Below, piece by piece: positions 1-9,964 of a stretch of 64,000 nt of DNA. The stretch is from Neobacillus sp. WH10. Lineage in GTDB: Bacteria > Bacillota > Bacilli > Bacillales > Cytobacillaceae. Under the pieces are notes generated by a model, which saw only the letters and a list, made by a program, of their open reading frames with translations, made no database searches and was not told the DNA's origin. Every line of letters starts with the position of its first letter. Positions within the stretch are counted from its first letter, which is position 1. The stretch spans positions 620,001-684,000 of the forward strand of contig NZ_CP126110.1 in NCBI RefSeq assembly GCF_030123405.1. Reading direction: 5' to 3'. Made by a program: the position numbers and the translations under genes.

Positions 1-55
1 CCTCAATTAGTTTATTCCGAAGAAGAAAAACTATAATGAGATAATTCTTTATAAA

Positions 56-82
56 GAGCATTTACATTTTTCGTAGATGCTC
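56..82. other. Hairpin upstream of the yesM-like gene
   Basis: Arms GAGCATtTAC and GTAgATGCTC flank a 7-nt loop. The hairpin is followed by AT-rich sequence rather than a clean T-run. It could be a weak terminator of a gene before the window or part of the 5' leader of the sensor-kinase gene. Confidence 0.35.
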
Positions 83-145
83 ATTAATATTAATATTTAT
101 TACATATGTCATTTTATACTATTATTAAAATGAGGTGGTAATTAA

Positions 146-1921
146 ATGATAAAGAGTAGAAGTATGTCGAAAAAGTTTATAAGTAGCTTTATTTTATTTA
201 TAGTTATACCCTTTATTATCACTAGTGTTGTTGTTAATAAGCTTTATGAAGGAGTTTTGGTTTCTCACTACAATGAAAAGACTCAGCAAAATATGGAACA
301 GCTATCAATGGATATTGAGCTTGAGTTAAGGCGGATATACCTCAATGTAGCAAAGGTTTCAAATGAATATGAACTATTACCCCTTGTAAATAGTTGGTAT
401 GAGGAAAAGGATTCTGTTAAAAAGCTTGAATTTTCCACAAAGATAGAATCAAAGCTTGATTATTTATTTGCCTATCAAGGGATGATAAATTCAATAGTAT
501 TTTTTTCAAAGAATGGCCAGATATTTAAGTATAAGGACCCTCTATATAAAAATGATTCTAATGTAAAAGACAGTTCATTGTATAAGGAAAGTATAAAAAA
601 TAAAGACAAAGTATTTAGTATAAATAATTTCAGTAGCTCTGATGATGTAAATGCTAATGGAATTGATTTTTTAGTTGGAATTAGTCCCGAATACAGTTGG
701 TACAATACAGCTACTGAGTTTATATATTTTGAAATAAAAACAGAGGCACTAAATTCTATCTATTCAAGATTTACAAATTATTCTGTAGGAAAAATGCTGA
801 TCGCTGATTCTAAGGGGAATATTGTAATATCACCGGATAAAAGTTTGCTTGGAAAAAATGTTTCTCAAGTAGAATATCTTAAGGATATTAACAATAAGGA
901 CAATAATTTTTATAAATATAATTATAAAAAAGACACTAAGTATATATCAAAATACACCTCAGAAAAGTCAGGATGGACTGTTATCAATATAATTGACGAA
1001 AAGGCACTAACAAAGGATACAACTAACATTATGAAAATACTATTTGCCATATTTGTAGTATTCAATTTGTTTTTTATTTTATATTGTAAAACCTTCTTTA
1101 AAGATATTTTAAAGCCAATAAAAGAACTTATAAAAAAAATGAAAGGTATTAAAGATGGAAGGCTTGATGAAATCACAAATATAAATACTAATTTGGAAGA
1201 AATTAATGAGCTAGGAAGCAACTATAATAAGATGATTAATGATATTAAGAACCTTATAGTAGAGAGGGATTTGAAGGAAAGAGAACGTTCTAAGGAAGAA
1301 ATGAAGGTCTTACAAGCTCAAATAAATCCCCACTTCATTTATAATACCTTAAATGTAATTAAATTAATGGCTATGATCTCAAAAGCAGATAACATTAGAA
1401 AGGTAACAGATTCCTTTATGAAGCTTTTATCTGCAACCTTTAGAAGTGAATCCACCTTTATTACTGTAAGAGAAGAATTGGAATATCTTGATAATTATGC
1501 AGATATAATGAAGGTCCGGTTTGGAGATGATTTCAATTTAATGGTTAAGGTGGAGGAAGAAGTAAGAAATCTTAATATTATAAAATTGATATTACAGCCT
1601 ATAGTTGAGAATGCAATCGTTCATGGAATTAATGAAATTGATGGAGAAAAAAATATCATTATAGCTGGATATGTGTCAGAGGAAAATCTTATATTTGAAG
1701 TTGAAGACAATGGTAGAGGGATCACAGAAGAAGAAATTGAAAGTATTTTTACAAGTAAAGAAAAAAGCAACACAGGCTTTAATCATATTGGATTAAAAAA
1801 TATTGAAAGCAGGATAAGACTGAATTGTGGACAAGGGTATGGAATAAAAATAGAAAGTGAAAAAAATAAATTCACAAAAGTAAAACTTATACTTCCTATA
1901 CTAATGAAACAGGAGAGCTAA
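146..1921 (+). CDS. YesM-type sensor histidine kinase
   Basis: This is a 591-aa membrane sensor kinase that should phosphorylate the response regulator encoded 2 bp downstream. A first membrane segment lies at about residues 13-32, an extracellular Cache-like sensor domain at about 33-290, and a second membrane segment at about 296-318. A HAMP-like linker and a coiled stretch lead to the His_kinase motif QINPHF, with phospho-acceptor His396. The N-box (QPIVENAIVHG, about 483) and G-box (DNGRGI, about 520) of the ATPase domain are intact. The start is set by GAGGTGG about 8 nt before the ATG. In this family such pairs usually control nearby carbohydrate ABC importers, which fits the downstream genes. 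Codon use is very AT-rich (AGA, ATA), unlike genes after 13 kb. The sensed sugar cannot be read from the sequence. Confidence 0.9.
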   Translation: MIKSRSMSKKFISSFILFIVIPFIITSVVVNKLYEGVLVSHYNEKTQQNMEQLSMDIELELRRIYLNVAKVSNEYELLPLVNSWYEEKDSVKKLEFSTKIESKLDYLFAYQGMINSIVFFSKNGQIFKYKDPLYKNDSNVKDSSLYKESIKNKDKVFSINNFSSSDDVNANGIDFLVGISPEYSWYNTATEFIYFEIKTEALNSIYSRFTNYSVGKMLIADSKGNIVISPDKSLLGKNVSQVEYLKDINNKDNNFYKYNYKKDTKYISKYTSEKSGWTVINIIDEKALTKDTTNIMKILFAIFVVFNLFFILYCKTFFKDILKPIKELIKKMKGIKDGRLDEITNINTNLEEINELGSNYNKMINDIKNLIVERDLKERERSKEEMKVLQAQINPHFIYNTLNVIKLMAMISKADNIRKVTDSFMKLLSATFRSESTFITVREELEYLDNYADIMKVRFGDDFNLMVKVEEEVRNLNIIKLILQPIVENAIVHGINEIDGEKNIIIAGYVSEENLIFEVEDNGRGITEEEIESIFTSKEKSNTGFNHIGLKNIESRIRLNCGQGYGIKIESEKNKFTKVKLILPILMKQES

Positions 1922-1923
1922 GT

Positions 1924-3573
1924 ATGTATAAAATGCTTTTAGTTGAAGATGAGCCTATTGTAAGACTTGCTTTAAAGTCCTTGATAGATTGGAATAATTA
2001 TGGTTTCGATGAGGTTTTAGAGGCATCTAATGGAAATAAAGCTTTAGAGATAATTAAAGCTAGAGGGGATATTGATATAGTAATAACAGACATTAATATG
2101 CCTGTTATGAATGGCATTGAGCTTATTGAGGAAAGTAGACGGCTTGGCATTAATACTGAGTTTTTAGTGTTAAGTGCTTATGATGATTATTCACTTGTAA
2201 GAAGTGCCTTTAAGCTCGGAATAAATGATTATATTTTAAAAACAGAAATGGAACCAGATAAAATTCTAAAAATGGTTATGGCTGCTTTAGAGAACAAGAA
2301 AAGAAAAAAAGGTAGTAAAAATCATAGTGTTAATAGAAATGAACTAGTTAGGAAATTAATTGCTGGAGATTTTACTGAGAAGGATTTGGAGAATAGTGCA
2401 CTAAGATTAAAAGGAGAAAATTATATTTGCTGTTCTCTACTTATTGACAGTTTTAATATAGTTAAGAAAAGGTATGAGGATAATGATCTTAAGGAACTTA
2501 TGAGTTCTGTAACAAATGCTGTTATTCAACTGTTTGAAGTAGTAAATATGGGAGAAATTCTACCAATGTCTCCAGAAGAATATGGGATTATTTTAGCCTT
2601 CGACAATTCATATGTTAACTGTTTAAAGGAAAAACTTTCAGATATTTTAAATAAAATAAGAAATGCTCTTTTAAATTTCTTAAATATTGAAGTAACTATT
2701 GGTATAAGTGAGGTAAGCAGCGATATTACAAAGATAAGCTCATTAATTGATGAAGCACAGAAAAATGCTAGATTTAGATTTATTTATGGCAAGGGAAAAA
2801 ATATTTATCCTGAGAATGTAGAAGAGTTAAATAAGATAAAGAAAATTAAGAATTACAATATAACTCAACAAATAGTTATAGAAATGAGTAAGGACAATGG
2901 GCTTTTAGAAGCGTTGGATAGGTTAGATGAAGAAAAGTGTCTAGAAGAGATGAAAAGGGTTTTTCAGTTGAATGAGCTATCCGGAGCAAGTGAAATTGAA
3001 AGCTTTTATATTTATTATTTAGAGATAGTATTAATGGTCATTTACTACATAATTAAGGATGAAGAAGTTAATCTTGAAGCTATTATTGGGGAAGATATGG
3101 ATTTTTATAGCGAAGTAAGAAAATTTGAAACTAAATTAGAAATTGAGGAATGGATACTAATGCTTCTAACAAGAGTTATTAATTCTTTAAGAAAAATAAA
3201 CCAGAGGGAGAATGCAGCAATTAAAAAGGCAAAGGATTTTATTCATAAGAATTATGGTGATAGAGTTACCCTAGATATGGTCAGTAAATCTATAGGCTTT
3301 AGTAAGGCATATTTCAGTAAAATATTCACAGAAGAAACAGGGTATAACTTTACTACATATTTAACTAATATAAGGATAGAAAAGGCCAAGGAGTTTTTAG
3401 CTAAAACTGATATGAAGATATATGAGATATGCGATAAAATCGGTTATCCTAACATTGAACATTTCAGCAGAACCTTTAAAAAAATTGTAGGCATTAGCCC
3501 TATGCAGTATAAAAATGACAGAATAAGGGATGTTCCAAGTGAAAGGAGGAAAAATAATGAAGGGATTATTTAA
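1924..3573 (+). CDS. YesN-type response regulator, AraC-family output
   Basis: A 549-aa regulator with an N-terminal receiver domain whose phospho-acceptor is Asp56 (VITDINMP). A long middle region of about 300 residues is typical of YesN proteins. The C-terminal AraC/XylS double helix-turn-helix (about 440-540) carries IGFSKAYFSKIF and IGYPNIEHFSRTFK. It lies 2 bp after the kinase gene, so they form a co-transcribed two-component system. By analogy with YesMN-type pairs, it probably activates the binding protein, permease and glycosidase genes that follow. Its 3' end overlaps the next gene by 17 bp. Confidence 0.9.
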   Translation: MYKMLLVEDEPIVRLALKSLIDWNNYGFDEVLEASNGNKALEIIKARGDIDIVITDINMPVMNGIELIEESRRLGINTEFLVLSAYDDYSLVRSAFKLGINDYILKTEMEPDKILKMVMAALENKKRKKGSKNHSVNRNELVRKLIAGDFTEKDLENSALRLKGENYICCSLLIDSFNIVKKRYEDNDLKELMSSVTNAVIQLFEVVNMGEILPMSPEEYGIILAFDNSYVNCLKEKLSDILNKIRNALLNFLNIEVTIGISEVSSDITKISSLIDEAQKNARFRFIYGKGKNIYPENVEELNKIKKIKNYNITQQIVIEMSKDNGLLEALDRLDEEKCLEEMKRVFQLNELSGASEIESFYIYYLEIVLMVIYYIIKDEEVNLEAIIGEDMDFYSEVRKFETKLEIEEWILMLLTRVINSLRKINQRENAAIKKAKDFIHKNYGDRVTLDMVSKSIGFSKAYFSKIFTEETGYNFTTYLTNIRIEKAKEFLAKTDMKIYEICDKIGYPNIEHFSRTFKKIVGISPMQYKNDRIRDVPSERRKNNEGII

Positions 3574-4156
3574 CTTAGATGGACCATTGTACAAGTTTTG
3601 TGTATTAGTTTATGAAACCTTTATGTTGAATTTATTATGGTTTATAGGAAGCTTGCCAATAGTGACAATTGGAGTTTCCACTTCTGCACTATATTATGTT
3701 TATGGAAAAAAGGTAAGAGATGATAGCTATTACATATATAGTGACTTTATTAAGGGATACAAAGAAAATTTTAAACAAGCTTTACCTATAGGAGCAGTTA
3801 TAACAATAATTTTATCTTTCAGTATTTATAACATATTTAAATTGAATAAAATGGGCAGTGCTTATCTATGGCTTCAGGGCTTTCAACTATTTATTATCTT
3901 TCAAATACTACTTATAAGTGTTTTTATGTTCCCTTTAATAGCAAGGGTTAATATGAAGCTTATTGATATACTTAAGAATTCACTTATATTAGCTTATAAA
4001 CACATAGTTATAAGTGCTACCTCTGTGGCACTCCTTATAGCACTAATATTGTTTACCATATATAAGCTTTCCTTTGGATTATTTTTCGTTAGCTTATATG
4101 CTTTAGTTTCCACCTATTTTATTGAGAAGGTATTTAAAAGATATATTAAAATCTAA
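3557..4156 (+). CDS. YesL-family (DUF624) membrane protein
   Basis: A 199-aa integral membrane protein with about five hydrophobic segments and the DUF624 N-terminal signature (LNLLWFIGSLPIVTIG). The start at 3557 is chosen because AAAGGAGG lies just upstream. It overlaps the end of the response-regulator gene by 17 bp, so translation is probably coupled. YesL proteins accompany YesM/YesN and carbohydrate ABC importers in Firmicutes. Their molecular role is unclear, though an accessory role in sugar uptake is often assumed. The gene is complete, and an IS66 remnant begins about 40 bp after its stop codon. Confidence 0.85.
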   Translation: MKGLFNLDGPLYKFCVLVYETFMLNLLWFIGSLPIVTIGVSTSALYYVYGKKVRDDSYYIYSDFIKGYKENFKQALPIGAVITIILSFSIYNIFKLNKMGSAYLWLQGFQLFIIFQILLISVFMFPLIARVNMKLIDILKNSLILAYKHIVISATSVALLIALILFTIYKLSFGLFFVSLYALVSTYFIEKVFKRYIKI

Positions 4157-4197
4157 ACCTAGTAATAAAAACACCTGTACTTTTGCGAGGGCACTGA

Positions 4198-4374
4198 AAA
4201 ACCGCCATTTGTTTGAGTATCGCAGAAACAGCCAAAAGTAACGGCGTTGATTTCTATGATTACACAAAGAAACTTTTGACGGATCTACCGAATCTCGGCA
4301 TCCATCATAACCCTGAAATTTTAGATCAATACATGCCCTGGTCAAAAAAGATTCAGGCAGAATGTAGCAAATAA
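4198..4374 (+). pseudogene. IS66-family transposase, C-terminal remnant
   Basis: An open frame of 58 codons follows an in-frame stop and has no start codon. It reads SIAETAKSNGVDFYDY, then LLTDLPNLG, then a terminal DQYMPWSKKIQ before the stop. This matches the C-terminal tail of IS66-family transposases (ETAKxNG, LPN, MPW motifs). Everything upstream of the tail is missing, so it is a dead fragment. It lies between yesL and the binding-protein gene and probably records an insertion followed by deletion. Confidence 0.75.
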
Positions 4375-4378
4375 ATGA

Positions 4379-4471
4379 AGTAAGCCGAATATTCGATTGA
4401 AAAAATCAGAATAAATGGCTATTTGTGATGCGTACCGGAAAGGTGCGCTTATTTTTATAATTCGGGCTTAC
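4379..4471 (+). repeat. Right end of the IS66 remnant
   Basis: After the transposase stop comes a non-coding stretch ending in ATTCGGGCTTAC (4460-4471). This is the inverted complement of an IS66-like terminal repeat beginning GTAAGC. A near-complement, GTAAGCCGAAT (4379-4389), lies just inside. The segment between them (GATGCGTACCGGAAAGGTGC) forms a short hairpin like those at the 3' end of IS66 elements. It supports the identification of the remnant; the left end was not found. Confidence 0.55.
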
Positions 4472-4597
4472 CTTTAATCAATTATGCAAGTTTAAATCAA
4501 GAGGACAATATAAATCAAAAAAACATTAATATATATCATTCAATAAAATGGTAAAAAAATTTAAAGTATAACTATAAAATGTGAAGGGGGAAAAAAA

Positions 4598-5881
4598 GTG
4601 CTTAAAAAGAAATTATTAAAAAATTTAAGCGTAGCTTTAGTAGGAGTAACACTACTAAGCACCGTTGCTGTAGGGTGCTCAAATACAAATAGCGCATCAA
4701 CAGCTAGCGATAAAAAGGTAACCCTAAAAATGGCTCTTTGGGGAGACGACGAGTATAAGTATTTTACAGAAACTAATAAGATAGCAGATGCTTATAAAAA
4801 GGTGCATCCAAATGTAACAATAGAAGTGGAAAAAATTGCAAAAACCGAATACGATAATACAATGAAGATACGAAGCACAGCAAATCAGCTGCCAGATGTA
4901 TTCCCAATTAGACAAGCAAATCTTTCACTCTATGGTGATACTATGGTACCTTTAAATGATTTAAAGGCAACTGCAAACAATATATATGCTAAGGAAACTA
5001 AGATTAAAGGAAATGTAATAGGGTTACCAGAAGCAGTGTTTAATGAATTTGTTTATTACAACAAGGACATTTTTAAAGAATACAATTTAGAAATACCTAA
5101 GACTTGGGATGAGTTTTTAAAGGTTAGTCAAACAATAAAAGATGGTAAGAAATATACACCAATTGCATTGGGCTTAAAGGATTCTTGGGTAAATTATCCA
5201 TTAAATGAATATATGCCAATGCTTGAAGCAGGAGATGGACAATACTACAACAAGATGGCTACTAAGGATGATCCTTTTACAAAAGGACAGCCATTCTACA
5301 ATGCATATACAAAGATTCAAAAATTGTATGATGCTAAGGTTTTTGGAGATGATCCACTGGGCTATGGTTGGGATCAACAAAGAGCAATGTTTGTAGCCGG
5401 AAAAGCAGCTATGTTTGCAGCTGGCTCCTGGTATAAGAGTGATTATAACCAAAATGGAGGTAAGGATGAGAATTTAGGAGTTTTCTTATTACCAACAAGG
5501 AATACTACCAGCGATCCATTCTACACTACTGCAATGACTGAATTCTTCTGGGGAATTCCTAAAACTAGTAAAAATCAAAAGGAAGCAAAAGAATTCCTTG
5601 AATGGTTCTTTGGTGATTATTATACCCAGATGGCTACTGCTATTAATATAAAGCCTACAATAAAGGGTGTAAGTTATAATGATAAATTCTTTACCCAAGC
5701 TTTTGATGGTGTTGATGCTAAGTCGATAACTGTTTTCTATGATGATAATTATAACAAGGTAAAGAATGCCATGAAATTTGACGTTAATGGCATAGGTCAA
5801 CAGATGATGGCAGGCAAAACTAGTTTAGATTCTATAATGAATGATTTAAATACACAATGGAAAAAAGCAAGAGGTAATTAA
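4598..5881 (+). CDS. Extracellular sugar-binding lipoprotein of an ABC importer
   Basis: A 427-aa solute-binding protein of the SBP_bac_1 carbohydrate type. The N-terminal signal ends in the lipobox VAVGC with lipidated Cys27, followed by a Ser/Thr/Asn-rich linker. It starts with GTG, preceded by AAGGGGG. Motifs such as GLPEAVFNEFVYYNKDIF and PKTWDEFL are usual in this family. It would sit on the outer face of the membrane and deliver a sugar to the two permeases encoded next. No ATPase gene is present in the island, so a shared MsmX-type ATPase elsewhere must power it; this is common for such importers. Confidence 0.92.
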   Translation: MLKKKLLKNLSVALVGVTLLSTVAVGCSNTNSASTASDKKVTLKMALWGDDEYKYFTETNKIADAYKKVHPNVTIEVEKIAKTEYDNTMKIRSTANQLPDVFPIRQANLSLYGDTMVPLNDLKATANNIYAKETKIKGNVIGLPEAVFNEFVYYNKDIFKEYNLEIPKTWDEFLKVSQTIKDGKKYTPIALGLKDSWVNYPLNEYMPMLEAGDGQYYNKMATKDDPFTKGQPFYNAYTKIQKLYDAKVFGDDPLGYGWDQQRAMFVAGKAAMFAAGSWYKSDYNQNGGKDENLGVFLLPTRNTTSDPFYTTAMTEFFWGIPKTSKNQKEAKEFLEWFFGDYYTQMATAINIKPTIKGVSYNDKFFTQAFDGVDAKSITVFYDDNYNKVKNAMKFDVNGIGQQMMAGKTSLDSIMNDLNTQWKKARGN

Positions 5882-5899
5882 AAAGTAAAATAATAAAAT

Positions 5900-5941
5900 A
5901 AAAGAAGAATAAGGTGCCTTTAGCTACTTTATTCTTCTTTT
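5900..5941 (+). terminator. Intra-operon stem-loop after the binding-protein gene
   Basis: Perfect arms AAAAGAAGAATAA (5900-5912) and TTATTCTTCTTTT (5929-5941) flank a 16-nt loop. The element lies between the binding-protein gene and the first permease gene. Such hairpins in ABC operons usually stabilise the upstream message or partly stop transcription, giving more binding protein than permease. Confidence 0.75.
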
Positions 5942-5965
5942 AATTTGCAGGCTAGGAGGCGGGTT

Positions 5966-6844
5966 ATGTTTAAAAATAATGTAAAGATGCAGAAGAACTT
6001 AGTGCTAGTTACATTTTTATTTATTCCCACTATTTTAATAAGTTTATTTATGATTTATCCATTAATAAGGTTAGTAGCATTAAGCTTTACAAGCTGGGAT
6101 GGACTGAGTCTTACAAAAACCTTTGTGGGATTAACAAATTTCAAGAAAATATTATTTGATTCACCGGAGGTATGGTTATCGCTAAAAAATAACGGTATAT
6201 ATTTTGTGGGGCATTTGCTTTTTATACCTATTGAATTATTTTTAGCATATTTATTAGACAACAGAGTGAGATACAGTAAGATGTTCAAAACTATTACATT
6301 TTTACCTTATATGATTAACACAGTTGCAGTTGCATGTATGTTTATCTTTCTTTATAGCTCACAAGATGGAGTGTTAAATAGTATGCTGCAGTTTTTTCAT
6401 ATGGATAAAATAGGATGGCTTAGCGACCCGAACATTGTTAATTATTCTCTTACTGGAGTTTCTCTATGGAAATTTTCTGGTATCCATATAATACTTTTTT
6501 TAGCGGCATTTCAATCCCTTCCAACGGACATGATTGAAGCATCTATTATTGATGGAGCAAGCACCTTTAAACAGTTTTATCACATTGTATTACCAAATAT
6601 AAAGCCTGTTGTTGAAATAGTATTATTTTTGAACGTGAGAGGCGCCTTGCAGATATTTGATATTCCTTATGTTATGACTAGCGGTGGTCCAAATCATGCT
6701 AGCGAAACTTTTACAGTACAAACAATAAATACAGCCTTTCAATATCAAAATTTTGGATTAGCCTGTGCAATGGCAATTGTATTGATGATAATAATAATAA
6801 TTATCTCCATTATTCAAAAAAAATTATTTAACTTAAAGGGGTGA
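5966..6844 (+). CDS. Sugar ABC transporter permease, MalF/UgpA type
   Basis: A 292-aa permease with about six membrane helices. It has the cytoplasmic EAA loop typical of binding-protein-dependent importers (IIDGASTFKQFYHIVLP). The ATG at 5966 is chosen over an upstream TTG because AGGAGG sits immediately before it. It lies 4 bp from the second permease gene, with which it should form the membrane channel. It belongs with the preceding lipoprotein and the following glycosidases in one uptake-and-cleavage pathway. Confidence 0.9.
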   Translation: MFKNNVKMQKNLVLVTFLFIPTILISLFMIYPLIRLVALSFTSWDGLSLTKTFVGLTNFKKILFDSPEVWLSLKNNGIYFVGHLLFIPIELFLAYLLDNRVRYSKMFKTITFLPYMINTVAVACMFIFLYSSQDGVLNSMLQFFHMDKIGWLSDPNIVNYSLTGVSLWKFSGIHIILFLAAFQSLPTDMIEASIIDGASTFKQFYHIVLPNIKPVVEIVLFLNVRGALQIFDIPYVMTSGGPNHASETFTVQTINTAFQYQNFGLACAMAIVLMIIIIIISIIQKKLFNLKG

Positions 6845-6848
6845 GAAA

Positions 6849-7727
6849 ATGGAAGCTAACATAGAAATAAAAAAGGAAACCACTATTAATATTACAAGGA
6901 GATCTGGCAGTGGAGGTGGAGTACTAAAAATACTTCTATTTATATTTATAGCAGCTATAGTAATTTTGCCAATACTAATTACAGTTTTTGCATCATTTAA
7001 AAGCTTACCTCAGATTGGTTCAGAATCAGCACTTAAACCACCTACTAGTCTTAATTTTGAAAATTATAAAGAGGTTCTTAAAAGTACAAATGTGTTTGTT
7101 GCATTTAAAAATTCCACGATATTGGTTGTAGCTTCAGTTGTTATAAATTCTTTACTTAGCACTATGGTTGCATATTGTTTAACTAGATTTGATTTCAAGT
7201 TAAAAAAAGCATATTTTGCTATATTCCTAGTTGGATTAATAATACCAGGTATTGTTACTGAAATATCAAGATTTGGATTAATGACTAATATTGGTGTATA
7301 TGACACTCTTTTAGCACCTATACTCATATATGCCGGTGCAGATTTAATGCAAATATACATTTATAATCAGTTTTTACAGCAGATACCGGTTTCAGTAGAT
7401 GAAAGTGCCATGATGGATGGAGCATCTTATTTTACAATTTACTGGCGAATAATTTTTCCTATGGTGATTCCTGCAACAGCTACTTTAGGCATACTTAAAG
7501 CTGTTGATGTTTTAAATGACATGTATATACCATTTTTATATATGCCAGGAGAGGAGCATAGAACTTTAAGTACATTACTTTTTAATTGTATTACTGATCC
7601 TAGAACTTCTTCTATTCCAAAGCTAAGTGCAGCAGCGGTTATAGTTATGATTCCAACTCTAGTAATCTACTTTATATTCCAGAAATATATTTTTAGTGGA
7701 ATAGCAGCAGGAGCTGTGAAGGAATAG
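6849..7727 (+). CDS. Sugar ABC transporter permease, MalG/UgpE type
   Basis: A 292-aa second permease. After a polar N-terminus of about 30 residues there are about six membrane helices and the EAA loop MMDGASYFTIYWRIIFP. The C-terminal end (IFSGIAAGAVKE) is the usual MalG-type tail. The RBS AAAGGGGTGAG overlaps the end of the first permease gene. It forms the heteromeric channel with that subunit. Confidence 0.9.
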   Translation: MEANIEIKKETTINITRRSGSGGGVLKILLFIFIAAIVILPILITVFASFKSLPQIGSESALKPPTSLNFENYKEVLKSTNVFVAFKNSTILVVASVVINSLLSTMVAYCLTRFDFKLKKAYFAIFLVGLIIPGIVTEISRFGLMTNIGVYDTLLAPILIYAGADLMQIYIYNQFLQQIPVSVDESAMMDGASYFTIYWRIIFPMVIPATATLGILKAVDVLNDMYIPFLYMPGEEHRTLSTLLFNCITDPRTSSIPKLSAAAVIVMIPTLVIYFIFQKYIFSGIAAGAVKE

Positions 7728-7775
7728 TGTGTTGTAGTGAAAATCCAGTGTTCCGAGTAAAAGGAGGAAAAGGCA

Positions 7776-9950
7776 GTGATAGAAGATTTAAGAAAAGGTA
7801 GATTTACTTTACCGGCGGAAACAGGAATTGACAATGATGTTAAGAGAATTATAGAAAAATGGGGAGCAGATGCCATTAGAAATAGTGATGGTACTATACT
7901 ATCAAAGGAATTAATGGATATGGCAGTTAAGGTATACACAACCTATTTAACTGTTAGAAATGATCAACAGTGGGCCTATTCCCATAGAGATCAACTACAA
8001 ATGCAGTATTTAATGTCTAAGCATAATACCGCTGTAAACGAGGTATTAGAAATAGACCTTTTAGATGGATACTATAATAAACAATTTGAAATAGATAAGG
8101 ACCATGATATTAAAAGATATTGGGAGGTTATAGATAGAACTAGTGGCGAGTTGTTAGATGTGAACCACTGGGAGTTTGATTGCAACACTCAAAAGGTTGT
8201 AATCAACAATGCTAAAAAGTGGCATAGATATACTGTGAGTTTTTTAGCATATCAAGTTTGGGATACAACTCAAATGTATAATCATCTAACAAATAATTGG
8301 ACTACAGCACCGGAGATGCCTTATGATGCAATCCATGAAGAAACCAGGGAGCATATCTTTAGCTATTTAGATAATTGGCTTAAAGAGAATCCCAGTGTAG
8401 ATGTTGTTAGATTTACTACATTTTTTTACCACTTCACAATAGCTTATAATGACAAAGCAAAGGAAAAGTTTGTTGATTGGTTTGGATACAGTGCTAGTGT
8501 AAGTCCAAAGGCCATGGATGAATTTGAAAAGGTAAAAGGCTACAGGCTGAGAGCAGAAGCTTTCGTTGATGAAGGATATTATAATTCCCCCTTTAGAGTA
8601 CCTTCTAAGGAATTTTTAGATTGGATTGATTTTGTTCAAGGCTTTGTATCTGAAAATGCTAAAAAATGTGTTGATTTATGTCATAGCTATGGAAAAGAAG
8701 CAATGATGTTTTTAGGTGATAACTGGATTGGAACAGAACCTTATGGAGATTATTTTGGAAACATTGGACTAGATTCAGTGGTAGGCTCTGTGGGAAGCGG
8801 AGCTACTTTAAGATTGATTTCGGATATTCCTCACGTAAAATATACAGAAGGAAGATTTCTACCATATTTCTTTCCAGATACCTTTTATGAAGGTGGAAAT
8901 CCAACAAAGGAAGCAGTAGAAAATTGGGTACAAGCAAGGCGTGCAATACTTAGAAAGCCAGTGGAAAGAATGGGTTATGGTGGATACTTGAGTCTTGCGC
9001 TAAAGTTTCCAGAGTTTGTAGAGAAGATAGAAGAAATCACTAATGAATTTAGAGAAATCCATTACAAGATGGAAGGAACCAAAGCTTATACTGCCAAATT
9101 TAAAGTAGCTGTGTTAAATGCTTGGGGAAAGCTTAGAAGCTGGCAGACTAATATGGTGGCACATGCTTTATGGTATAAGAAAATATATTCATATGTAGGG
9201 GTAATAGAATGTTTAAGCGGTATGCCAGTTGATGTGGTATTTATGAGCTTTGAAGATATAAAGAAAAAGGGCATACCGGAAGATATAGGTGTAATTATAA
9301 ATGCTGGTGATGCTGGCACAGCATGGTCAGGAGATAAGTATTGGGTAGATGATGAAGTAACAGGTAAGCTAAGAGAATGGGTACATAATGGAGGCGGATT
9401 CATTGGTATAGGTGAACCAACTGCATATCAGCATCAAGGTAAGTACTTCCAGCTCTCAGATATACTAGGTGTGGATAGAGAAATGGGCTATACATTAAGT
9501 TACACTAGACATGATAAGGCTCAAGAGGAGACCCACTTTATATTACAAGATCAAAAGTCAGAAATAGATTTTGGCGAAGGAATGAAGTATGTATATAGGG
9601 TTAGCGATAGCACACAGATTCTTTCAATGGATAATGGAGATATAAATCTTGCTGTGAACGAATTTGGCAAGGGTAGAGCAGTGTATATTTCAGGACTTCC
9701 TTATACACCAGAAAACGTAAGAATTTTATTAAGAGCTTTATATTGGGCAGCAGCTAAAGAGGAGGAAATGTTCACTTGGTATACTTCAAACAGCAATACT
9801 GAGTGTGCAGCATACCTGCAAACAGGCAATGTGGCAATTATAAATAATTCAGATAAAGTACAGGAAACAGAAGTTTACAGTGATAAAAATAGTGCTGTTA
9901 AGCTTTCATTAAAACCTTATGAAATAAAATGGATTTGTATGGAGCTATAA
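7776..9950 (+). CDS. GH112 beta-galactoside phosphorylase
   Basis: A 724-aa protein of the lacto-N-biose / galacto-N-biose phosphorylase family (GH112). It is recognisable over its whole length, for example GRFTLPAETGIDN at the N-terminus, the FTTFFYHFTIAYNDKAK segment and FVDEGYYNSPFRVP. There is no signal peptide, so it acts in the cytoplasm. GH112 enzymes use phosphate to split a beta-galactoside and release alpha-galactose 1-phosphate. Known substrates are galactosyl-beta-1,3-N-acetylhexosamines and, in Clostridium, galactosyl-beta-1,4-L-rhamnose. Which applies here cannot be read directly. No N-acetylhexosamine kinase, galT or galE gene lies nearby. The start is GTG behind AAAGGAGG. Coding bias is strongly clostridial. 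Confidence 0.88.
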   Translation: MIEDLRKGRFTLPAETGIDNDVKRIIEKWGADAIRNSDGTILSKELMDMAVKVYTTYLTVRNDQQWAYSHRDQLQMQYLMSKHNTAVNEVLEIDLLDGYYNKQFEIDKDHDIKRYWEVIDRTSGELLDVNHWEFDCNTQKVVINNAKKWHRYTVSFLAYQVWDTTQMYNHLTNNWTTAPEMPYDAIHEETREHIFSYLDNWLKENPSVDVVRFTTFFYHFTIAYNDKAKEKFVDWFGYSASVSPKAMDEFEKVKGYRLRAEAFVDEGYYNSPFRVPSKEFLDWIDFVQGFVSENAKKCVDLCHSYGKEAMMFLGDNWIGTEPYGDYFGNIGLDSVVGSVGSGATLRLISDIPHVKYTEGRFLPYFFPDTFYEGGNPTKEAVENWVQARRAILRKPVERMGYGGYLSLALKFPEFVEKIEEITNEFREIHYKMEGTKAYTAKFKVAVLNAWGKLRSWQTNMVAHALWYKKIYSYVGVIECLSGMPVDVVFMSFEDIKKKGIPEDIGVIINAGDAGTAWSGDKYWVDDEVTGKLREWVHNGGGFIGIGEPTAYQHQGKYFQLSDILGVDREMGYTLSYTRHDKAQEETHFILQDQKSEIDFGEGMKYVYRVSDSTQILSMDNGDINLAVNEFGKGRAVYISGLPYTPENVRILLRALYWAAAKEEEMFTWYTSNSNTECAAYLQTGNVAIINNSDKVQETEVYSDKNSAVKLSLKPYEIKWICMEL

Positions 9951-9964
9951 GGAGCGATATTTCA

